From the NCBI RefSeq assembly GCF_000210295.1, contig NC_026739.1:1088262-1152261 (forward strand): 64,000 nucleotides of DNA, written 5' to 3'. The stretch comes from Trypanosoma brucei gambiense DAL972 (taxonomy: Eukaryota; Euglenozoa; Kinetoplastea; Trypanosomatida; Trypanosomatidae). Below are positions 22,316-33,229 of the stretch, piece after piece (positions within the stretch are counted from its first letter, which is position 1; each line of letters starts with the position of its first letter). Below the pieces are notes generated by a model, which ran no database searches, was not told where the DNA came from, and worked only from the letters and a program-made list of their open reading frames with translations. The position numbers and the translations under genes were made by a program.

Positions 22316-23227
22316 TGTGTACTGCGCACGAATAATCAGGCACACCTCCTTGCCCATCCTCACTGTTTGCGAGTAACTGCTCGCTTCCCGCCGAGTGGGT
22401 TCCTGTTGGTAACAACACCCGCCTTCGCTTATTTTTCGTTGTTACGTGATGTCATGTACTTGGCGATGTTGTGCATAAGGGAGTGGAGTAAGTAATAACA
22501 GTAGACAGGAGGTGGACGTTGCAATTAAATTGTTTGACAAGTGTGAGGGTAGAGGGGGAAAGAATATATATATATATATAACATATACCTATTTATTATT
22601 TTTAGGTATGCTATTTCGTACACTAACGCTGTACTTTAATTCCTGGTATTTCCCACATATTGTTTCTCGGATGCGGTTTGCTCCTCATTCTTTACCTTTT
22701 TTGTTTTCTTTCGTTTTTACTCCATCATATGTTACCTTGACTGTAAACGTGTTGTTGTAAGTACTGTGACCTGTTAGCGTTACGTTTCAACTTTTTTCCC
22801 CTGCCTTACTGGGAGGTAAGTGTGATAACGACAGCAAGTGGGTACCATTATGATTGTAATTGTAAGAAATATTATTTCTGTTACATCAACCTTTGTCATT
22901 TAACTGTCACTCACGTATGGTAAGTCCTACGGTCTGTCGCCGGGGCTTTGCTTACCGTTCGTTGCTCTATCCGCTGCTGCGCACATGTAGTGAAGTACCT
23001 CGTTGTAACTGTAGTAAATAGCTAATCTCCTATGTCTCCTTATTATTGTCCTTCTTTCTTCTCTTCTCTTCTCTTTTGTTTTTTTTTTTACCCTCAATTC
23101 CTCTCCCTGTCGGATGTACCATTAGTTTAAAGCTACTTCGCGTATACACCTCAGTGTACCCCTATTTCGTTTGCTCTACTCCGCAAGGTTCTACATCAAT
23201 CCTACCGCCCTTGTTTCGTGAAAGGTG
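22316..23227. other. METK array spacer 2
   Basis: Same content as the other array spacers: shared 3' UTR start, a TA run at about 22564-22580, and a TC-rich tract ending near 23090 before the acceptors. Confidence 0.7.
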
Positions 23228-24421
23228 ATGTCCGTGCGCCAGATATTCTTCACGTCGGAGCATGTGAGTGAAGGTCACCCCGATAAACTATGCGATCAGG
23301 TGTCGGATGCCGTACTGGATGCATGCCTTGAGCAGGACCCGCTCTCTAAGGTTGCATGCGAGACGTGCTCAAAGACGGGGATGGTGCTTGTGTTTGGTGA
23401 GATCACAACGAAGGCTGTGATTGACTACCAGAAGGTCGTACGTGACACGGTTAAGGAGATCGGCTTCGATAACACTGAGAAGGGGTTGGACTACCGTTCA
23501 CTGAACCTGCTTGTGGCCGTTGAGCAACAATCACCCGATATTTACCAGGGCCTCGGTGACTTTGGCGGGGAGAACCTCGGTGCTGGAGACCAGGGCATGA
23601 TGTTTGGTTATGCGACGAATGAGACGGAGACACTAATGCCACTCTCTTACGAACTTGCGCGCGGTCTTGCAATGACATACAGCGAGTTGCGACGCAATGG
23701 TGGTCTTCCGTGGGCGCGCCCCGACGCTAAGACGCAAGTGACAGTGCAGTACGAATATGACACCCGCGGTGGCAAGCAGTTGCTGACACCTAAGCGAGTG
23801 GCTGTGATTCTTGTTTCTGCCCAGCACGATGACGGTGTGTCAAATGAAACCATCCGCGAGGACCTGGTGAAGAAGGTAATCAACACCACCATTCCCGCGA
23901 AGTTCCTCGATGAGAACACCAAATATCACTTGAACCCATCTGGGCGTTTCGTCATCGGTGGCCCACATGGTGACGCTGGGTTAACTGGTCGCAAGATAAT
24001 TGTTGACACGTATGGCGGTTGGGGTGCCCATGGTGGTGGCGCGTTTTCTGGCAAGGATCCCTCGAAGGTGGACCGGTCGGCAGCGTATGCTGCTCGCTGG
24101 ATTGCGAAGTCTCTGGTGGCCGCAGGTCTTGCAGATCGGTGCCTTGTACAACTTTCGTACGCCATTGGAGTTGCGGAACCGCTCAATATCCATGTCGACA
24201 CATATGGCACTGGTAAGCGCGATGACGAGTATATATTGGGTATTGTGCAGAAAAACTTCCGACTGCGCCCGTACGACATAATCAAGGAACTTGATCTTCG
24301 TCGGCCGATATACCGCCAGACTGCCTGTTTCGGGCACTTTGGGCGTGTGGACACGAACGGGAAGGGAGGATTCACGTGGGAGGTGCCCAAAACACTAGAG
24401 GGTCTTAGTGACGTGCAGTAG
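23228..24421 (+). CDS. METK: S-adenosylmethionine synthetase copy 4, intact
   Basis: The protein is identical to copy 3. It shares a silent difference (GAT for GAC in the QHDDG segment, near 23829) with the partial copy 2, against GAC in copies 1, 3, 5 and 6, so the units are distinguishable at base level. All active-site motifs are present and it is full length. Confidence 0.97.
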   Translation: MSVRQIFFTSEHVSEGHPDKLCDQVSDAVLDACLEQDPLSKVACETCSKTGMVLVFGEITTKAVIDYQKVVRDTVKEIGFDNTEKGLDYRSLNLLVAVEQQSPDIYQGLGDFGGENLGAGDQGMMFGYATNETETLMPLSYELARGLAMTYSELRRNGGLPWARPDAKTQVTVQYEYDTRGGKQLLTPKRVAVILVSAQHDDGVSNETIREDLVKKVINTTIPAKFLDENTKYHLNPSGRFVIGGPHGDAGLTGRKIIVDTYGGWGAHGGGAFSGKDPSKVDRSAAYAARWIAKSLVAAGLADRCLVQLSYAIGVAEPLNIHVDTYGTGKRDDEYILGIVQKNFRLRPYDIIKELDLRRPIYRQTACFGHFGRVDTNGKGGFTWEVPKTLEGLSDVQ

Positions 24422-25340
24422 TGTGTACTGCGCACGAATAATCAGGCACACCTCCTTGCCCATCCTCACTGTTTGCGAGTAACTGCTCGCTTCCCGCCGA
24501 GTGGGTTCCTGTTGGTAACAACACCCGCCTTCGCTTATTTTTCGTTGTTACGTGATGTCATGTACTTGGCGATGTTGTGCATAAGGGAGTGGAGTAAGTA
24601 ATAACAGTAGACAGGAGGTGGACGTTGCAATTAAATTGTTTGACAAGTGTGAGGGTAGAGGGGGAAAGAATAATATATATATATATATATATAACATATA
24701 CCTATTTATTATTTTTAGGTATGCTATTTCGTACACTAACGCTGTACTTTAATTCCTGGTATTTCCCACATATTGTTTCTCGGATGCGGTTTGCTCCTCA
24801 TTCTTTACCTTTTTTGTTTTCTTTCGTTTTTACTCCATCATATGTTACCTTGACTGTAAACGTGTTGTTGTAAGTACTGTGACCTGTTAGCGTTACGTTT
24901 CAACTTTTTTCCCCTGCCTTACTGGGAGGTAAGTGTGATAACGACAGCAAGTGGGTACCATTATGATTGTAATTGTAAGAAATATTATTTCTGTTACATC
25001 AACCTTTGTCATTTAACTGTCACTCACGTATGGTAAGTCCTACGGTCTGTCGCCGGGGCTTTGCTTACCGTTCGTTGCTCTATCCGCTGCTGCGCACATG
25101 TAGTGAAGTACCTCGTTGTAACTGTAGTAAATAACTAATCTCCTATGTCTCCTTATTATTGTCCTTCTTTCTTCTCTTCTCTTCTCTTTTGTTTTTTTTT
25201 TACCCTCAATTCCTCTCCCTGTCGGATGTACCATTAGTTTAAAGCTACTTCGCGTATACACCTCAGTGTACCCCTATTTCGTTTGCTCTACTCCGCAAGG
25301 TTCTACATCAATCCTACCGCCCTTGTTTCGTGAAAGGGTG
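24422..25340. other. METK array spacer 3
   Basis: As the other spacers, but with a longer TA run (about 24671-24693) and one extra G immediately before the following ATG. Confidence 0.7.
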
Positions 25341-26190
25341 ATGTCCGTGCGCCAGATATTCTTCACGTCGGAGCATGTNNNNNNNNNNNNNNNNNNNNNN
25401 NNNNNNNNNNNNNNNNNNNNNNNNNNNNNNNNNNNNNNNNNNNNNNNNNNNNNNNNNNNNNNNNNNNNNNNNNNNNNNGTGGGCGCGCCCCGACGCTAAG
25501 ACGCAAGTGACAGTGCAGTACGAATATGACACCCGCGGTGGCAAGCAGTTGCTGACACCTAAGCGAGTGGCTGTGATTCTTGTTTCTGCCCAGCACGACG
25601 ACGGTGTGTCAAATGAAACCATCCGCGAGGACCTGGTGAAGAAGGTAATCAACACCACCATTCCCGCGAAGTTCCTCGATGAGAACACCAAATATCACTT
25701 GAACCCATCTGGGCGTTTCGTCATCGGTGGCCCACATGGTGACGCTGGGTTAACTGGTCGCAAGATAATTGTTGACACGTATGGCGGTTGGGGTGCCCAT
25801 GGTGGTGGCGCGTTTTCTGGCAAGGATCCCTCGAAGGTGGACCGGTCGGCAGCGTATGCTGCTCGCTGGATTGCGAAGTCTCTGGTGGCCGCAGGTCTTG
25901 CAGATCGGTGCCTTGTACAACTTTCGTACGCCATTGGAGTTGCGGAACCGCTCAATATCCATGTCGACACATATGGCACTGGTAAGCGCGATGACGAGTA
26001 TATATTGGGTATTGTGCAGAAAAACTTCCGACTGCGCCCGTACGACATAATCAAGGAACTTGATCTTCGTCGGCCGATATACCGCCAGACTGCCTGTTTC
26101 GGGCACTTTGGGCGTGTGGACACGAACGGGAAGGGAGGATTCACGTGGGAGGTGCCCAAAACACTAGAGGGTCTTAGTGACGTGCAGTAG
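25341..26190 (+). CDS. METK: S-adenosylmethionine synthetase copy 5, interrupted by gap
   Basis: The first 38 bases ([12 protein letters not shown]) and the last 712 bases (from the WARPDAK segment, about residue 162) are present. Comparison with copy 3 shows that 444 bases are missing where 100 Ns stand. Filling in 444 bases restores the normal length and the 2.1-kb period, so one ordinary copy is the simplest reading. Extra whole units hidden in the gap cannot be excluded. Confidence 0.92.
25379..25478. other. assembly gap (100 N) inside METK copy 5
   Basis: Placeholder gap. The expected missing length from the other copies is 444 bases, or 444 plus a multiple of about 2106. Confidence 0.99.
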
Positions 26191-27103
26191 TGTGTACTGC
26201 GCACGAATAATCAGGCACACCTCCTTGCCCATCCTCACTGTTTGCGAGTAACTGCTCGCTTCCCGCCGAGTGGGTTCCTGTTGGTAACAACACCCGCCTT
26301 CGCTTATTTTTCGTTGTTACGTGATGTCATGTACTTGGCGATGTTGTGCATAAGGGAGTGGAGTAAGTAATAACAGTAGACAGGAGGTGGACGTTGCAAT
26401 TAAATTGTTTGACAAGTGTGAGGGTAGAGGGGGAAAGAATATATATATATATATAACATATACCTATTTATTATTTTTAGGTATGCTATTTCGTACACTA
26501 ACGCTGTACTTTAATTCCTGGTATTTCCCACATATTGTTTCTCGGATGCGGTTTGCTCCTCATTCTTTACCTTTTTTGTTTTCTTTCGTTTTTACTCCAT
26601 CATATGTTACCTTGACTGTAAACGTGTTGTTGTAAGTACTGTGACCTGTTAGCGTTACGTTTCAATTTTTTTCCCCTGCCTTACTGGGAGGTAAGTGTGA
26701 TAACGACAGCAAGTGGGTACCATTATGATTGTAATTGTAAGAAATATTATTTCTGTTACATCAACCTTTGTCATTTAACTGTCACTCACGTATGGTAAGT
26801 CCTACGGTCTGTCGCCGGGGCTTTGCTTACCGTTCGTTGCTCTATCCGCTGCTGCGCACATGTAGTGAAGTACCTCGTTGTAACTGTAGTAAATAGCTAA
26901 TCTCCTATGTCTCCTTATTATTGTCCTTCTTTCTTCTCTTCTCTTCTCTTTTGTTTTTTTTTTTTACCCTCAATTCCTCTCCCTGTCGGATGTACCATTA
27001 GTTTAAAGCTACTTCGCGTATACACCTCAGTGTACCCCTATTTCGTTTGCTCTACTCCGCAAGGTTCTACATCAATCCTACCGCCCTTGTTTCGTGAAAG
27101 GTG
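26191..27103. other. METK array spacer 4
   Basis: Same content as the other array spacers, with one C-to-T difference near 26666 and a TA run at about 26438-26455. Confidence 0.7.
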
Positions 27104-28297
27104 ATGTCCGTGCGCCAGATATTCTTCACGTCGGAGCATGTGAGTGAAGGTCACCCCGATAAACTATGCGATCAGGTGTCGGATGCCGTACTGGATGCAT
27201 GCCTTGAGCAGGACCCGCTCTCTAAGGTTGCATGCGAGACGTGCTCAAAGACGGGGATGGTGCTTGTGTTTGGTGAGATCACAACGAAGGCTGTGATTGA
27301 CTACCAGAAGGTCGTACGTGACACGGTTAAGGAGATCGGCTTCGATAACACTGAGAAGGGGTTGGACTACCGTTCACTGAACCTGCTTGTGGCCGTTGAG
27401 CAACAATCACCCGATATTTACCAGGGCCTCGGTGACTTTGGCGGGGAGAACCTCGGTGCTGGAGACCAGGGCATGATGTTTGGTTATGCGACGAATGAGA
27501 CGGAGACACTAATGCCACTCTCTTACGAACTTGCGCGCGGTCTTGCAATGACATACAGCGAGTTGCGACGCAATGGTGGTCTTCCGTGGGCGCGCCCCGA
27601 CGCTAAGACGCAAGTGACAGTGCAGTACGAATATGACACCCGCGGTGGCAAGCAGTTGCTGACACCTAAGCGAGTGGCTGTGATTCTTGTTTCTGCCCAG
27701 CACGACGACGGTGTGTCAAATGAAACCATCCGCGAGGACCTGGTGAAGAAGGTAATCAACACCACCATTCCCGCGAAGTTCCTCGATGAGAACACCAAAT
27801 ATCACTTGAACCCATCTGGGCGTTTCGTCATCGGTGGCCCACATGGTGACGCTGGGTTAACTGGTCGCAAGATAATTGTTGACACGTATGGCGGTTGGGG
27901 TGCCCATGGTGGTGGCGCGTTTTCTGGCAAGGATCCCTCGAAGGTGGACCGGTCGGCAGCGTATGCTGCTCGCTGGATTGCGAAGTCTCTGGTGGCCGCA
28001 GGTCTTGCAGATCGGTGCCTTGTACAACTTTCGTACGCCATTGGAGTTGCGGAACCGCTCAATATCCATGTCGACACATATGGCACTGGTAAGCGCGATG
28101 ACGAGTATATATTGGGTATTGTGCAGAAAAACTTCCGACTGCGCCCGTACGACATAATCAAGGAACTTGATCTTCGTCGGCCGATATACCGCCAGACTGC
28201 CTGTTTCGGGCACTTTGGGCGTGTGGACACGAACGGGAAGGGAGGATTCACGTGGGAGGTGCCCAAAACACTAGAGGGTCTTAGTGACGTGCAGTAG
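27104..28297 (+). CDS. METK: S-adenosylmethionine synthetase copy 6, intact, last of array
   Basis: Full-length 397-residue copy with the same motifs as copy 3. It differs from the internal copies only downstream: its 3' flank follows the shared 3' UTR up to 28398 and then switches to the unique sequence leading to the rhodanese-like gene. This makes it the true right end of the array. Its mRNA would have a different distal 3' UTR from the internal copies, and regulation could differ accordingly; that is inference. Confidence 0.97.
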   Translation: MSVRQIFFTSEHVSEGHPDKLCDQVSDAVLDACLEQDPLSKVACETCSKTGMVLVFGEITTKAVIDYQKVVRDTVKEIGFDNTEKGLDYRSLNLLVAVEQQSPDIYQGLGDFGGENLGAGDQGMMFGYATNETETLMPLSYELARGLAMTYSELRRNGGLPWARPDAKTQVTVQYEYDTRGGKQLLTPKRVAVILVSAQHDDGVSNETIREDLVKKVINTTIPAKFLDENTKYHLNPSGRFVIGGPHGDAGLTGRKIIVDTYGGWGAHGGGAFSGKDPSKVDRSAAYAARWIAKSLVAAGLADRCLVQLSYAIGVAEPLNIHVDTYGTGKRDDEYILGIVQKNFRLRPYDIIKELDLRRPIYRQTACFGHFGRVDTNGKGGFTWEVPKTLEGLSDVQ

Positions 28298-28510
28298 TGT
28301 GTACTGCGCACGAATAATCAGGCACACCTCCTTGCCCATCCTCACTGTTTGCGAGTAACTGCTCGCTTCCCGCCGAGTGGGTTCCTGTTGGTAACAACTT
28401 TATTTGTTATATAGGAGAGGGTATTGTTTTTTAAATTAATATTTTTTTTGTTAAAATATATATTTATATTTTAAATTTTGTGTCTCTATGTTTCTTTTTC
28501 TGCTGTTATA

Positions 28511-28542
<32 letters not shown>

Positions 28543-28589
28543 GTATAATTTTTTTTTTTAATTTTAAGGGTTTTCGTTCTGCTGTTTTT
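28298..28589. other. right flank of METK array
   Basis: Shared METK 3' UTR to 28398, then unique AT-rich sequence with an interrupted TA run (about 28508-28542). A T-run (28549-28559) leads to AG 28567-28568, the likely acceptor of the next gene. Confidence 0.6.
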
Positions 28590-29333
28590 ATGCTGGTTTC
28601 GTACTTGCGTCTGCAGGCAGACAGGCGCACAAGGCATCATATGATGGTTGATGGGCAAATAAATCCTCGCGAGTGGTTTAATTGGCATCCGAAAGAGTAT
28701 CAGCCATGGTACTTTGATCGGCACAAATTTCTTTATGAGCAGCGGCAGTATGCACAGTTTCATCATTTACTGTGTCACCAGGTGTATTTGAAAGATATGC
28801 TTCATCTCATGCGTTACCCAGAGCCTTATACTCATATTATCGACTGTCGTACGTCTACGCAAAAGATGCATCGATGGGTTCCTCACAGTCTATGGTTACC
28901 TCGCGATGAGGTTGAATATGCTTTGCAGTTGAGTGCTGATGAATTTCTTGATATGTATGGGTTCAGGAAACCAGACAAGTCGGATGATGTTATACTTTTG
29001 TCTCATAATGGAATTTACTCGGAGCAAGCCGGGTGGGAGTGGAAAAAGCAGTTTTTCCAACATGTGTATAACTATCGTGGGGGGACTAACGAGTTGTTTG
29101 GTGAGTCTTATAGTGATATGAACGTTAGTGACGTGTTGTCTCCGTGGAAGGGCCCTTTTCCTCAGAGTGGAGTGTTTGTTGACAAGTGGAGCAAGAGGAA
29201 AGTGTTGACACGGACGGGACCGTTTGACCGTCAGTACGAGATGCAGGACTTTGCGTTGCCGGACCTTGAACTGGAGAAGGCAAGGCATCCTGAAGAAGGG
29301 CCGCGGCAGAACATGCCTTTCGGTCTTCAGTGA
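28590..29333 (+). CDS. rhodanese-fold protein without catalytic cysteine, possibly mitochondrial
   Basis: The 247-residue protein has a basic, Ser/Arg-containing N-terminus that could be a mitochondrial presequence. Next comes a Trp/Tyr/His-rich segment (REWFNWHPKEYQPWYF, about residues 27-42). The rhodanese-type domain spans about residues 78-175. The first-strand IDCRTST motif is at 84-90, the VPHSLWLP segment matches the usual HIPGA-N-P region, and YRGGTNEL is at 162-169. The active-site loop that normally starts with Cys reads LLSHNGIYSEQAG (136-148), with Ser-His in place of Cys, so sulfur transfer by the classical mechanism is not expected. Rhodanese folds without Cys often serve as binding modules. 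The C-terminal 75 residues are Pro-rich with no recognised domain. Confidence 0.75.
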   Translation: MLVSYLRLQADRRTRHHMMVDGQINPREWFNWHPKEYQPWYFDRHKFLYEQRQYAQFHHLLCHQVYLKDMLHLMRYPEPYTHIIDCRTSTQKMHRWVPHSLWLPRDEVEYALQLSADEFLDMYGFRKPDKSDDVILLSHNGIYSEQAGWEWKKQFFQHVYNYRGGTNELFGESYSDMNVSDVLSPWKGPFPQSGVFVDKWSKRKVLTRTGPFDRQYEMQDFALPDLELEKARHPEEGPRQNMPFGLQ

Positions 29334-29441
29334 GCTCTTTTACTTGTTGATAACGAGGTGGGGTTTCGTGGTTGCTATGTTTCTCTACAGTCTGCAATGT
29401 GTTTTACCGAGTCCTACTGTTTCCACTCTCTGTGGTAGGTG

Positions 29442-30851
29442 ATGAGGCCACGATGTGGCTACGCAAACGCCGTGGTCACTTTTTCGTCGTTGCCATGTTT
29501 GTTGACAACTTTCTGCTTCGGTGCGGAGACTTGTGGCGCATTTACTGCGGCGATAGTGTGCCCACAGCGATGGTGCGCGGCGTTAGGTGAAAGGAGGTTG
29601 AGCCGAAGGCGTTACTCCGCGGCAAACACAAAAGGACGGTGCAAACACGTTTATAACATCATTAATTCATTGAAACTGGTTCCCAAAGCGGTGCTCGCTT
29701 CAGAATTTGATAAATTGCATCCACGGGATAAGTTGGACGTGAAACGGGCGCTCGTACGAAGACGTAGCCGTCGGAGTAGTTGTTTGCCTGTTTTTAAAAG
29801 TGCGTTGTTCAATAGAAAGTACTTTTTCAGGGAGGCAGATCTAACGGAAGATAGTACGCTCGGTCGTGGTCCTGGGGGGCAGGCAACGAACAGGCGGAAA
29901 CAGACGGCTATTGTGAAGCATGTGCCAACTGGAATTACCGTGAAGTTCAGCAAGTTTCCCTCTTACTGGCTTAACAGGAGGGCTGCACGGGATGTCCTCA
30001 ACCTGCAGCTGGAGGAACGTATGCTCGGGTCGAAATCGGAGCTCGGCCGTATACGGGATCTGCGAGAGAGGCGGCGTTTGTGGCGGCTCAGAACAACGTG
30101 TAAATTAGTAGAAAGGGCAAGTAAAATCGCTGCAAAACGTAGTCAGAGACATGAGTTCCATTCCGTACTTACCAACCAACAACCCCTTTCCCGCGTGGCG
30201 GTTCTGCAGTTGGACCTTGACCAAAGTAAACAGCCGATGTACTTGTCTGACCTCTTCGATAGGGAGTGCGGGCAGTGGTGGCCGTTGCTTTCGAAAGCCT
30301 TCGTGAGAATAAATGCTGAATCATCGAATGAAAAAAGCGCTAAAGTACCGGATATATTGTTCTACACGTTCCCTTCAGTTCGCAGGCACGGCGAAAGTGT
30401 AACTTCCGTCGAGCAGTATGAGATGAACCAGGTTAAAAAATGTGCCGCCGATGAAGTATGCCTCGCGAATGTGAAACGTGCGTTGAAGTGCTTTGTTGAA
30501 CTGTTTGGTCTTCGGTTGTACGAGAAGCCAACGACAACCGCAAAAAACTGTAGTGTTTTGGTGCTCGGACGTGACGGTCTCAACTGGATGGAGTTCCGGG
30601 GGAGGATGGTGGATTCAAGTGGTTTGATGACCCCATTAGCACTTGCTTGCTTTGCTCATGTGACATTGAGTCTTGCACAGCTTCGGTGTGCGCGAGAGGT
30701 GAATGCAATCCGGTCCTTCTTTCGTCGCGAAGCAAAAGCAGGGGTGCCGGGGAAATGGGCAGTACAGGGTCAAGAGGGGATTACTGAGGTGTTAAGGTGC
30801 TGTGAGCTCCATGAAGAGCATCACCCGACTGGCGTGGACGGTGTTGTGTAA
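29442..30851 (+). CDS. GGQ-containing release-factor-like protein (RF-1 domain), probably mitochondrial
   Basis: The 469-residue protein contains a class I release-factor catalytic module. The GRGPGGQATNRRKQ motif (GGQ at residues 145-147) is followed by VKHVPTGITVKFSKFPSYWLNRRAARDVLNLQLEE. That is the layout of the stop-codon-independent C12orf65/ICT1 type (peptidyl-tRNA hydrolysis on stalled mitochondrial ribosomes) without a codon-recognition domain. The first 80 residues are Arg/Cys/Ala-rich with few acidic residues, consistent with mitochondrial import. After the RF domain comes a basic helix and then about 230 residues with no known domain, a lineage-specific extension that makes the protein two to three times longer than C12orf65. 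It could alternatively be a mitoribosome assembly factor. The start is ATG 29442, four bases after AG 29437-29438. Confidence 0.8.
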   Translation: MRPRCGYANAVVTFSSLPCLLTTFCFGAETCGAFTAAIVCPQRWCAALGERRLSRRRYSAANTKGRCKHVYNIINSLKLVPKAVLASEFDKLHPRDKLDVKRALVRRRSRRSSCLPVFKSALFNRKYFFREADLTEDSTLGRGPGGQATNRRKQTAIVKHVPTGITVKFSKFPSYWLNRRAARDVLNLQLEERMLGSKSELGRIRDLRERRRLWRLRTTCKLVERASKIAAKRSQRHEFHSVLTNQQPLSRVAVLQLDLDQSKQPMYLSDLFDRECGQWWPLLSKAFVRINAESSNEKSAKVPDILFYTFPSVRRHGESVTSVEQYEMNQVKKCAADEVCLANVKRALKCFVELFGLRLYEKPTTTAKNCSVLVLGRDGLNWMEFRGRMVDSSGLMTPLALACFAHVTLSLAQLRCAREVNAIRSFFRREAKAGVPGKWAVQGQEGITEVLRCCELHEEHHPTGVDGVV

Positions 30852-31096
30852 CCACACGGCTTGCAGTTGTGGTGGTTGTTTTCTTATCAATTGTCGTGAG
30901 TTTCTTGAGTGCGTTTCCCCTTTCCCTCTCCCTCTCCCTTTTCTTCTCTCTGTCTGCTTCGAGCCTGCTACCGCCCTCCGTCCTATCCTCTCCAAAGCAT
31001 ATGCTTCCTTGCTCGATTTTGATGGTCTAGCAATTCTGTGGTTTTGAAGAACCAGGTTGTATATTTTTTTGTCCTTTTCTTACCAGCAAGACGGTG

Positions 31097-31600
31097 ATGC
31101 AAGCGGAAGAGACCACAGCCGTAGAGGTTCTTGAAGAGGCCCCAGTACAAGAGACCATGCAGTCTTGTCTTCACTATGTCCGATACTTTGCTGGCCACAC
31201 GGGTCGTTATGGAAACGAGTTTCTGGAGTTTGACATACGAGATGACGGCACGTTGAAGTATGGAAATAACAGCCGTTACCGAAACGAGAATATCATCAAG
31301 AAGCAAGCGCGTATCTCACCTGCCGTTTTGGAGGAGATCAAACGTCTCATTATCCTCTCTGGAATTCTAGAACGCGACGATGAATGTTGGCCACAACCGG
31401 ACCGGAACGGGCGACAAGAGCTCGAGATACACCTTGGAGACACCCACATTTCATTTGTAACCAACAAAATAACTTCTTTAAGTGAAGTTGAGAGCCCGGA
31501 CAAACCCAAGGGACTGGACACCTTCTACTATTTTGTGCGAGATATTAAAGCACTGGTACTTGCGCTTGTTTCGCTGCATTTTAAAATCAAGGCGTGGTAG
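31097..31600 (+). CDS. MAGO: Mago nashi homologue (exon-junction complex)
   Basis: This 167-residue protein aligns by eye with MAGOH over its whole length. [16 protein letters not shown] and [12 protein letters not shown] are in the N-terminal half, with [23 protein letters not shown] and the closing [13 protein letters not shown] in the C-terminal half. MAGO pairs with Y14 as a tight heterodimer in the exon-junction core. Trypanosomes keep MAGO and Y14 although almost no cis-introns remain, and a nuclear complex with an NTF2-like partner has been described. A 25-residue acidic N-terminal extension precedes the conserved domain. The gene follows the GGQ protein by 245 bases; AG 31085-31086 is a good acceptor and ATG 31097 the first start after it. 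Confidence 0.95.
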   Translation: MQAEETTAVEVLEEAPVQETMQSCLHYVRYFAGHTGRYGNEFLEFDIRDDGTLKYGNNSRYRNENIIKKQARISPAVLEEIKRLIILSGILERDDECWPQPDRNGRQELEIHLGDTHISFVTNKITSLSEVESPDKPKGLDTFYYFVRDIKALVLALVSLHFKIKAW

Positions 31601-31856
31601 TCTGATGAGACGGAGTCTGATAACAGGTGTGGCTGTGAGTCTGAATCACTCGCTGATTCTTTGCCTTTTTTTCCAGGGCCGGAGGAACGAAAAGGGGTGA
31701 ATGCGACTTGTTGCGGATCTAACATTGGATACGACCCGCGTCATACCATCACACTATGTGTTTGCTACCATCACGGCTTTGGACTCCACTGTTATTCATT
31801 TCGCCTCTTTGTTTTTTCTGTTGCTGTTATTGTCTTTTTGCAGCTTAGCGATAGCG

Positions 31857-32642
31857 ATGTCATTTACGGCTAACTCTGGCAACTCGCCAATGTCGCAGAT
31901 GAGTCCCCTCTCGCAGCCGTACACTTCACCTCAGATGCTCCCCCAGTCGTCGCTCCGTCCTACCGCACCACCATTTACACTCTCCGGCACGGAGGACCAA
32001 CCCGCTACTGGCGCTCCCATTCGGAAGGGAGGCACAGACCCTACGAGGTACAAAACAACGATATGCCGCAATTGGGAGATGGGTTCGTGTTCGTTTAAAG
32101 GTTGTACATTTGCTCACGGTGAGGAGGAGCTGCGAATGCCACCTCGGGTGGAACGCTACAAGAGCTCAGGTTTTGATACGCGGCGTTCCTTGACCGCAGA
32201 AACTCCGCCGCTGTATCCATTGAATCCCTTGCCACACAGCGGCGTGGGTCGGATCGAGCATTTACTCAACATGTTGTACTCAGAGGTACTTCGGGAGCGA
32301 AACCGCTTTGTTGCACACGAGGAAGCGAATCAGGCGCTCGAGGCCCTGCTCAAGAAGGAGCAAATGCAGCGTGAAGAAACCGAAGTTCAGTTGGAAGCTG
32401 CAAGATGGAAGCTGGAGCAACTGAGGACTACGGTGCACGAAGCTAGTGTCGAAATCAACACCCTTCTTGCCTCCTCCCCTGCCAATGAGGGATTGCGCGA
32501 CCGAGTTGCTATGGTGACGCAGAAGATTGCCAGCGTTTTCTCTTCTGAAGACACTGCTGTAGGTGGAGGTCGTGAGGATGAAGAAAGAGTTATGAAACTG
32601 CTTAGCTCATTGCAAAACTGTCAGAGCACGGAAGACATGTGA
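31857..32642 (+). CDS. CCCH zinc-finger RNA-binding protein
   Basis: The 261-residue protein has one CCCH finger with C-x7-C-x4-C-x3-H spacing (CRNWEMGSCSFKGCTFAH, residues 70-87) preceded by the RYKTTIC lead-in typical of trypanosome ZC3H proteins. The first 60 residues are Ser/Pro/Gln-rich and disordered. The C-terminal half is a predicted coiled coil (about residues 130-225, rich in Glu/Gln/Leu), which suggests self-association or partner binding. CCCH proteins set mRNA stability and translation in trypanosomes, several through MKT1-type complexes. I cannot give the ZC3H number. The start is ATG 31857 after AG 31842-31843; the longer upstream open frame is hydrophobic outron sequence. Confidence 0.88.
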   Translation: MSFTANSGNSPMSQMSPLSQPYTSPQMLPQSSLRPTAPPFTLSGTEDQPATGAPIRKGGTDPTRYKTTICRNWEMGSCSFKGCTFAHGEEELRMPPRVERYKSSGFDTRRSLTAETPPLYPLNPLPHSGVGRIEHLLNMLYSEVLRERNRFVAHEEANQALEALLKKEQMQREETEVQLEAARWKLEQLRTTVHEASVEINTLLASSPANEGLRDRVAMVTQKIASVFSSEDTAVGGGREDEERVMKLLSSLQNCQSTEDM

Positions 32643-33229
32643 GCATACCCAACGTGCAATATATCTGACTGTACGCACTGGGTTGAAACTGTTTTCGGCG
32701 AGAAGAGTCCTTATTTGAGTCAGTGGTTCGCACTTTACTAACTAATATATTCCCCCCCTTTCGTAACACAACACACACATATATATATACATATGTTTAT
32801 ATATATATACACATATCTATTTATTTATTCATGTACTTATCGCGCGCTGAGCGTTACATTGTAAAGTAGGCGTGGGATACTGCATAAACATGTAGCCCTG
32901 CCAAAAGAGTAATCAGTAATAATAGGCGAGAGGAATGGAATATAATACGTTTATTTAATATTTTGGATCAGCTGATGAATAATACCGCATTTTGAATACC
33001 CTCGCATTTATTTATTTTTTTTCACCTATTTATCTTACAAATGGCAAAAGCATATTGGCTAGTGACGGCGAAGGGAGCAGCGCGCATTGACCCGTCGACC
33101 TTTCCTCAGGTTCATACACATAAATAAATAAACATATTCATCTATATCTGTATAGGCATATAGATATTCTACATTTATTATATATAGAGTAGCGTCGACA
33201 AGGCGTGTAAAGGGGCCGCACCTAGTCTA
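32643..33229. other. spacer before SRPK
   Basis: AT-rich with TATA runs (about 32776-32812) and TTTATTTATT-type elements (near 32815, 33007 and 33120). The pyrimidine tract before AG 33108-33109 is short. Nothing else recognised. Confidence 0.5.

Larger units (their letters stand above)
17432..28398 (+). repeat. METK tandem array, unit about 2.1 kb
   Basis: Direct repeat of METK coding sequence plus a spacer of about 912-919 bases. The distance between successive ATGs is 2106 (21122 to 23228) and 2113 (23228 to 25341). It is 1763 between 25341 and 27104, which becomes about 2107 once the 444 bases missing at the gap replace the 100 Ns. Copies are almost identical, differing by a few silent bases and by TA-run length in the spacer. 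True copy number is unknown because of two gaps. Confidence 0.93.

Noticed and set aside
21820..22329. Antisense open frames of 118-169 codons opposite every METK copy
   Set aside because: They mirror the coding strand in a biased-codon gene, recur only because the units are identical, and lack splice signals.
22512..22760. 82-codon frame in each METK spacer
   Set aside because: It starts at a non-ATG codon, crosses a TA microsatellite, and its repetition reflects the array, not selection.
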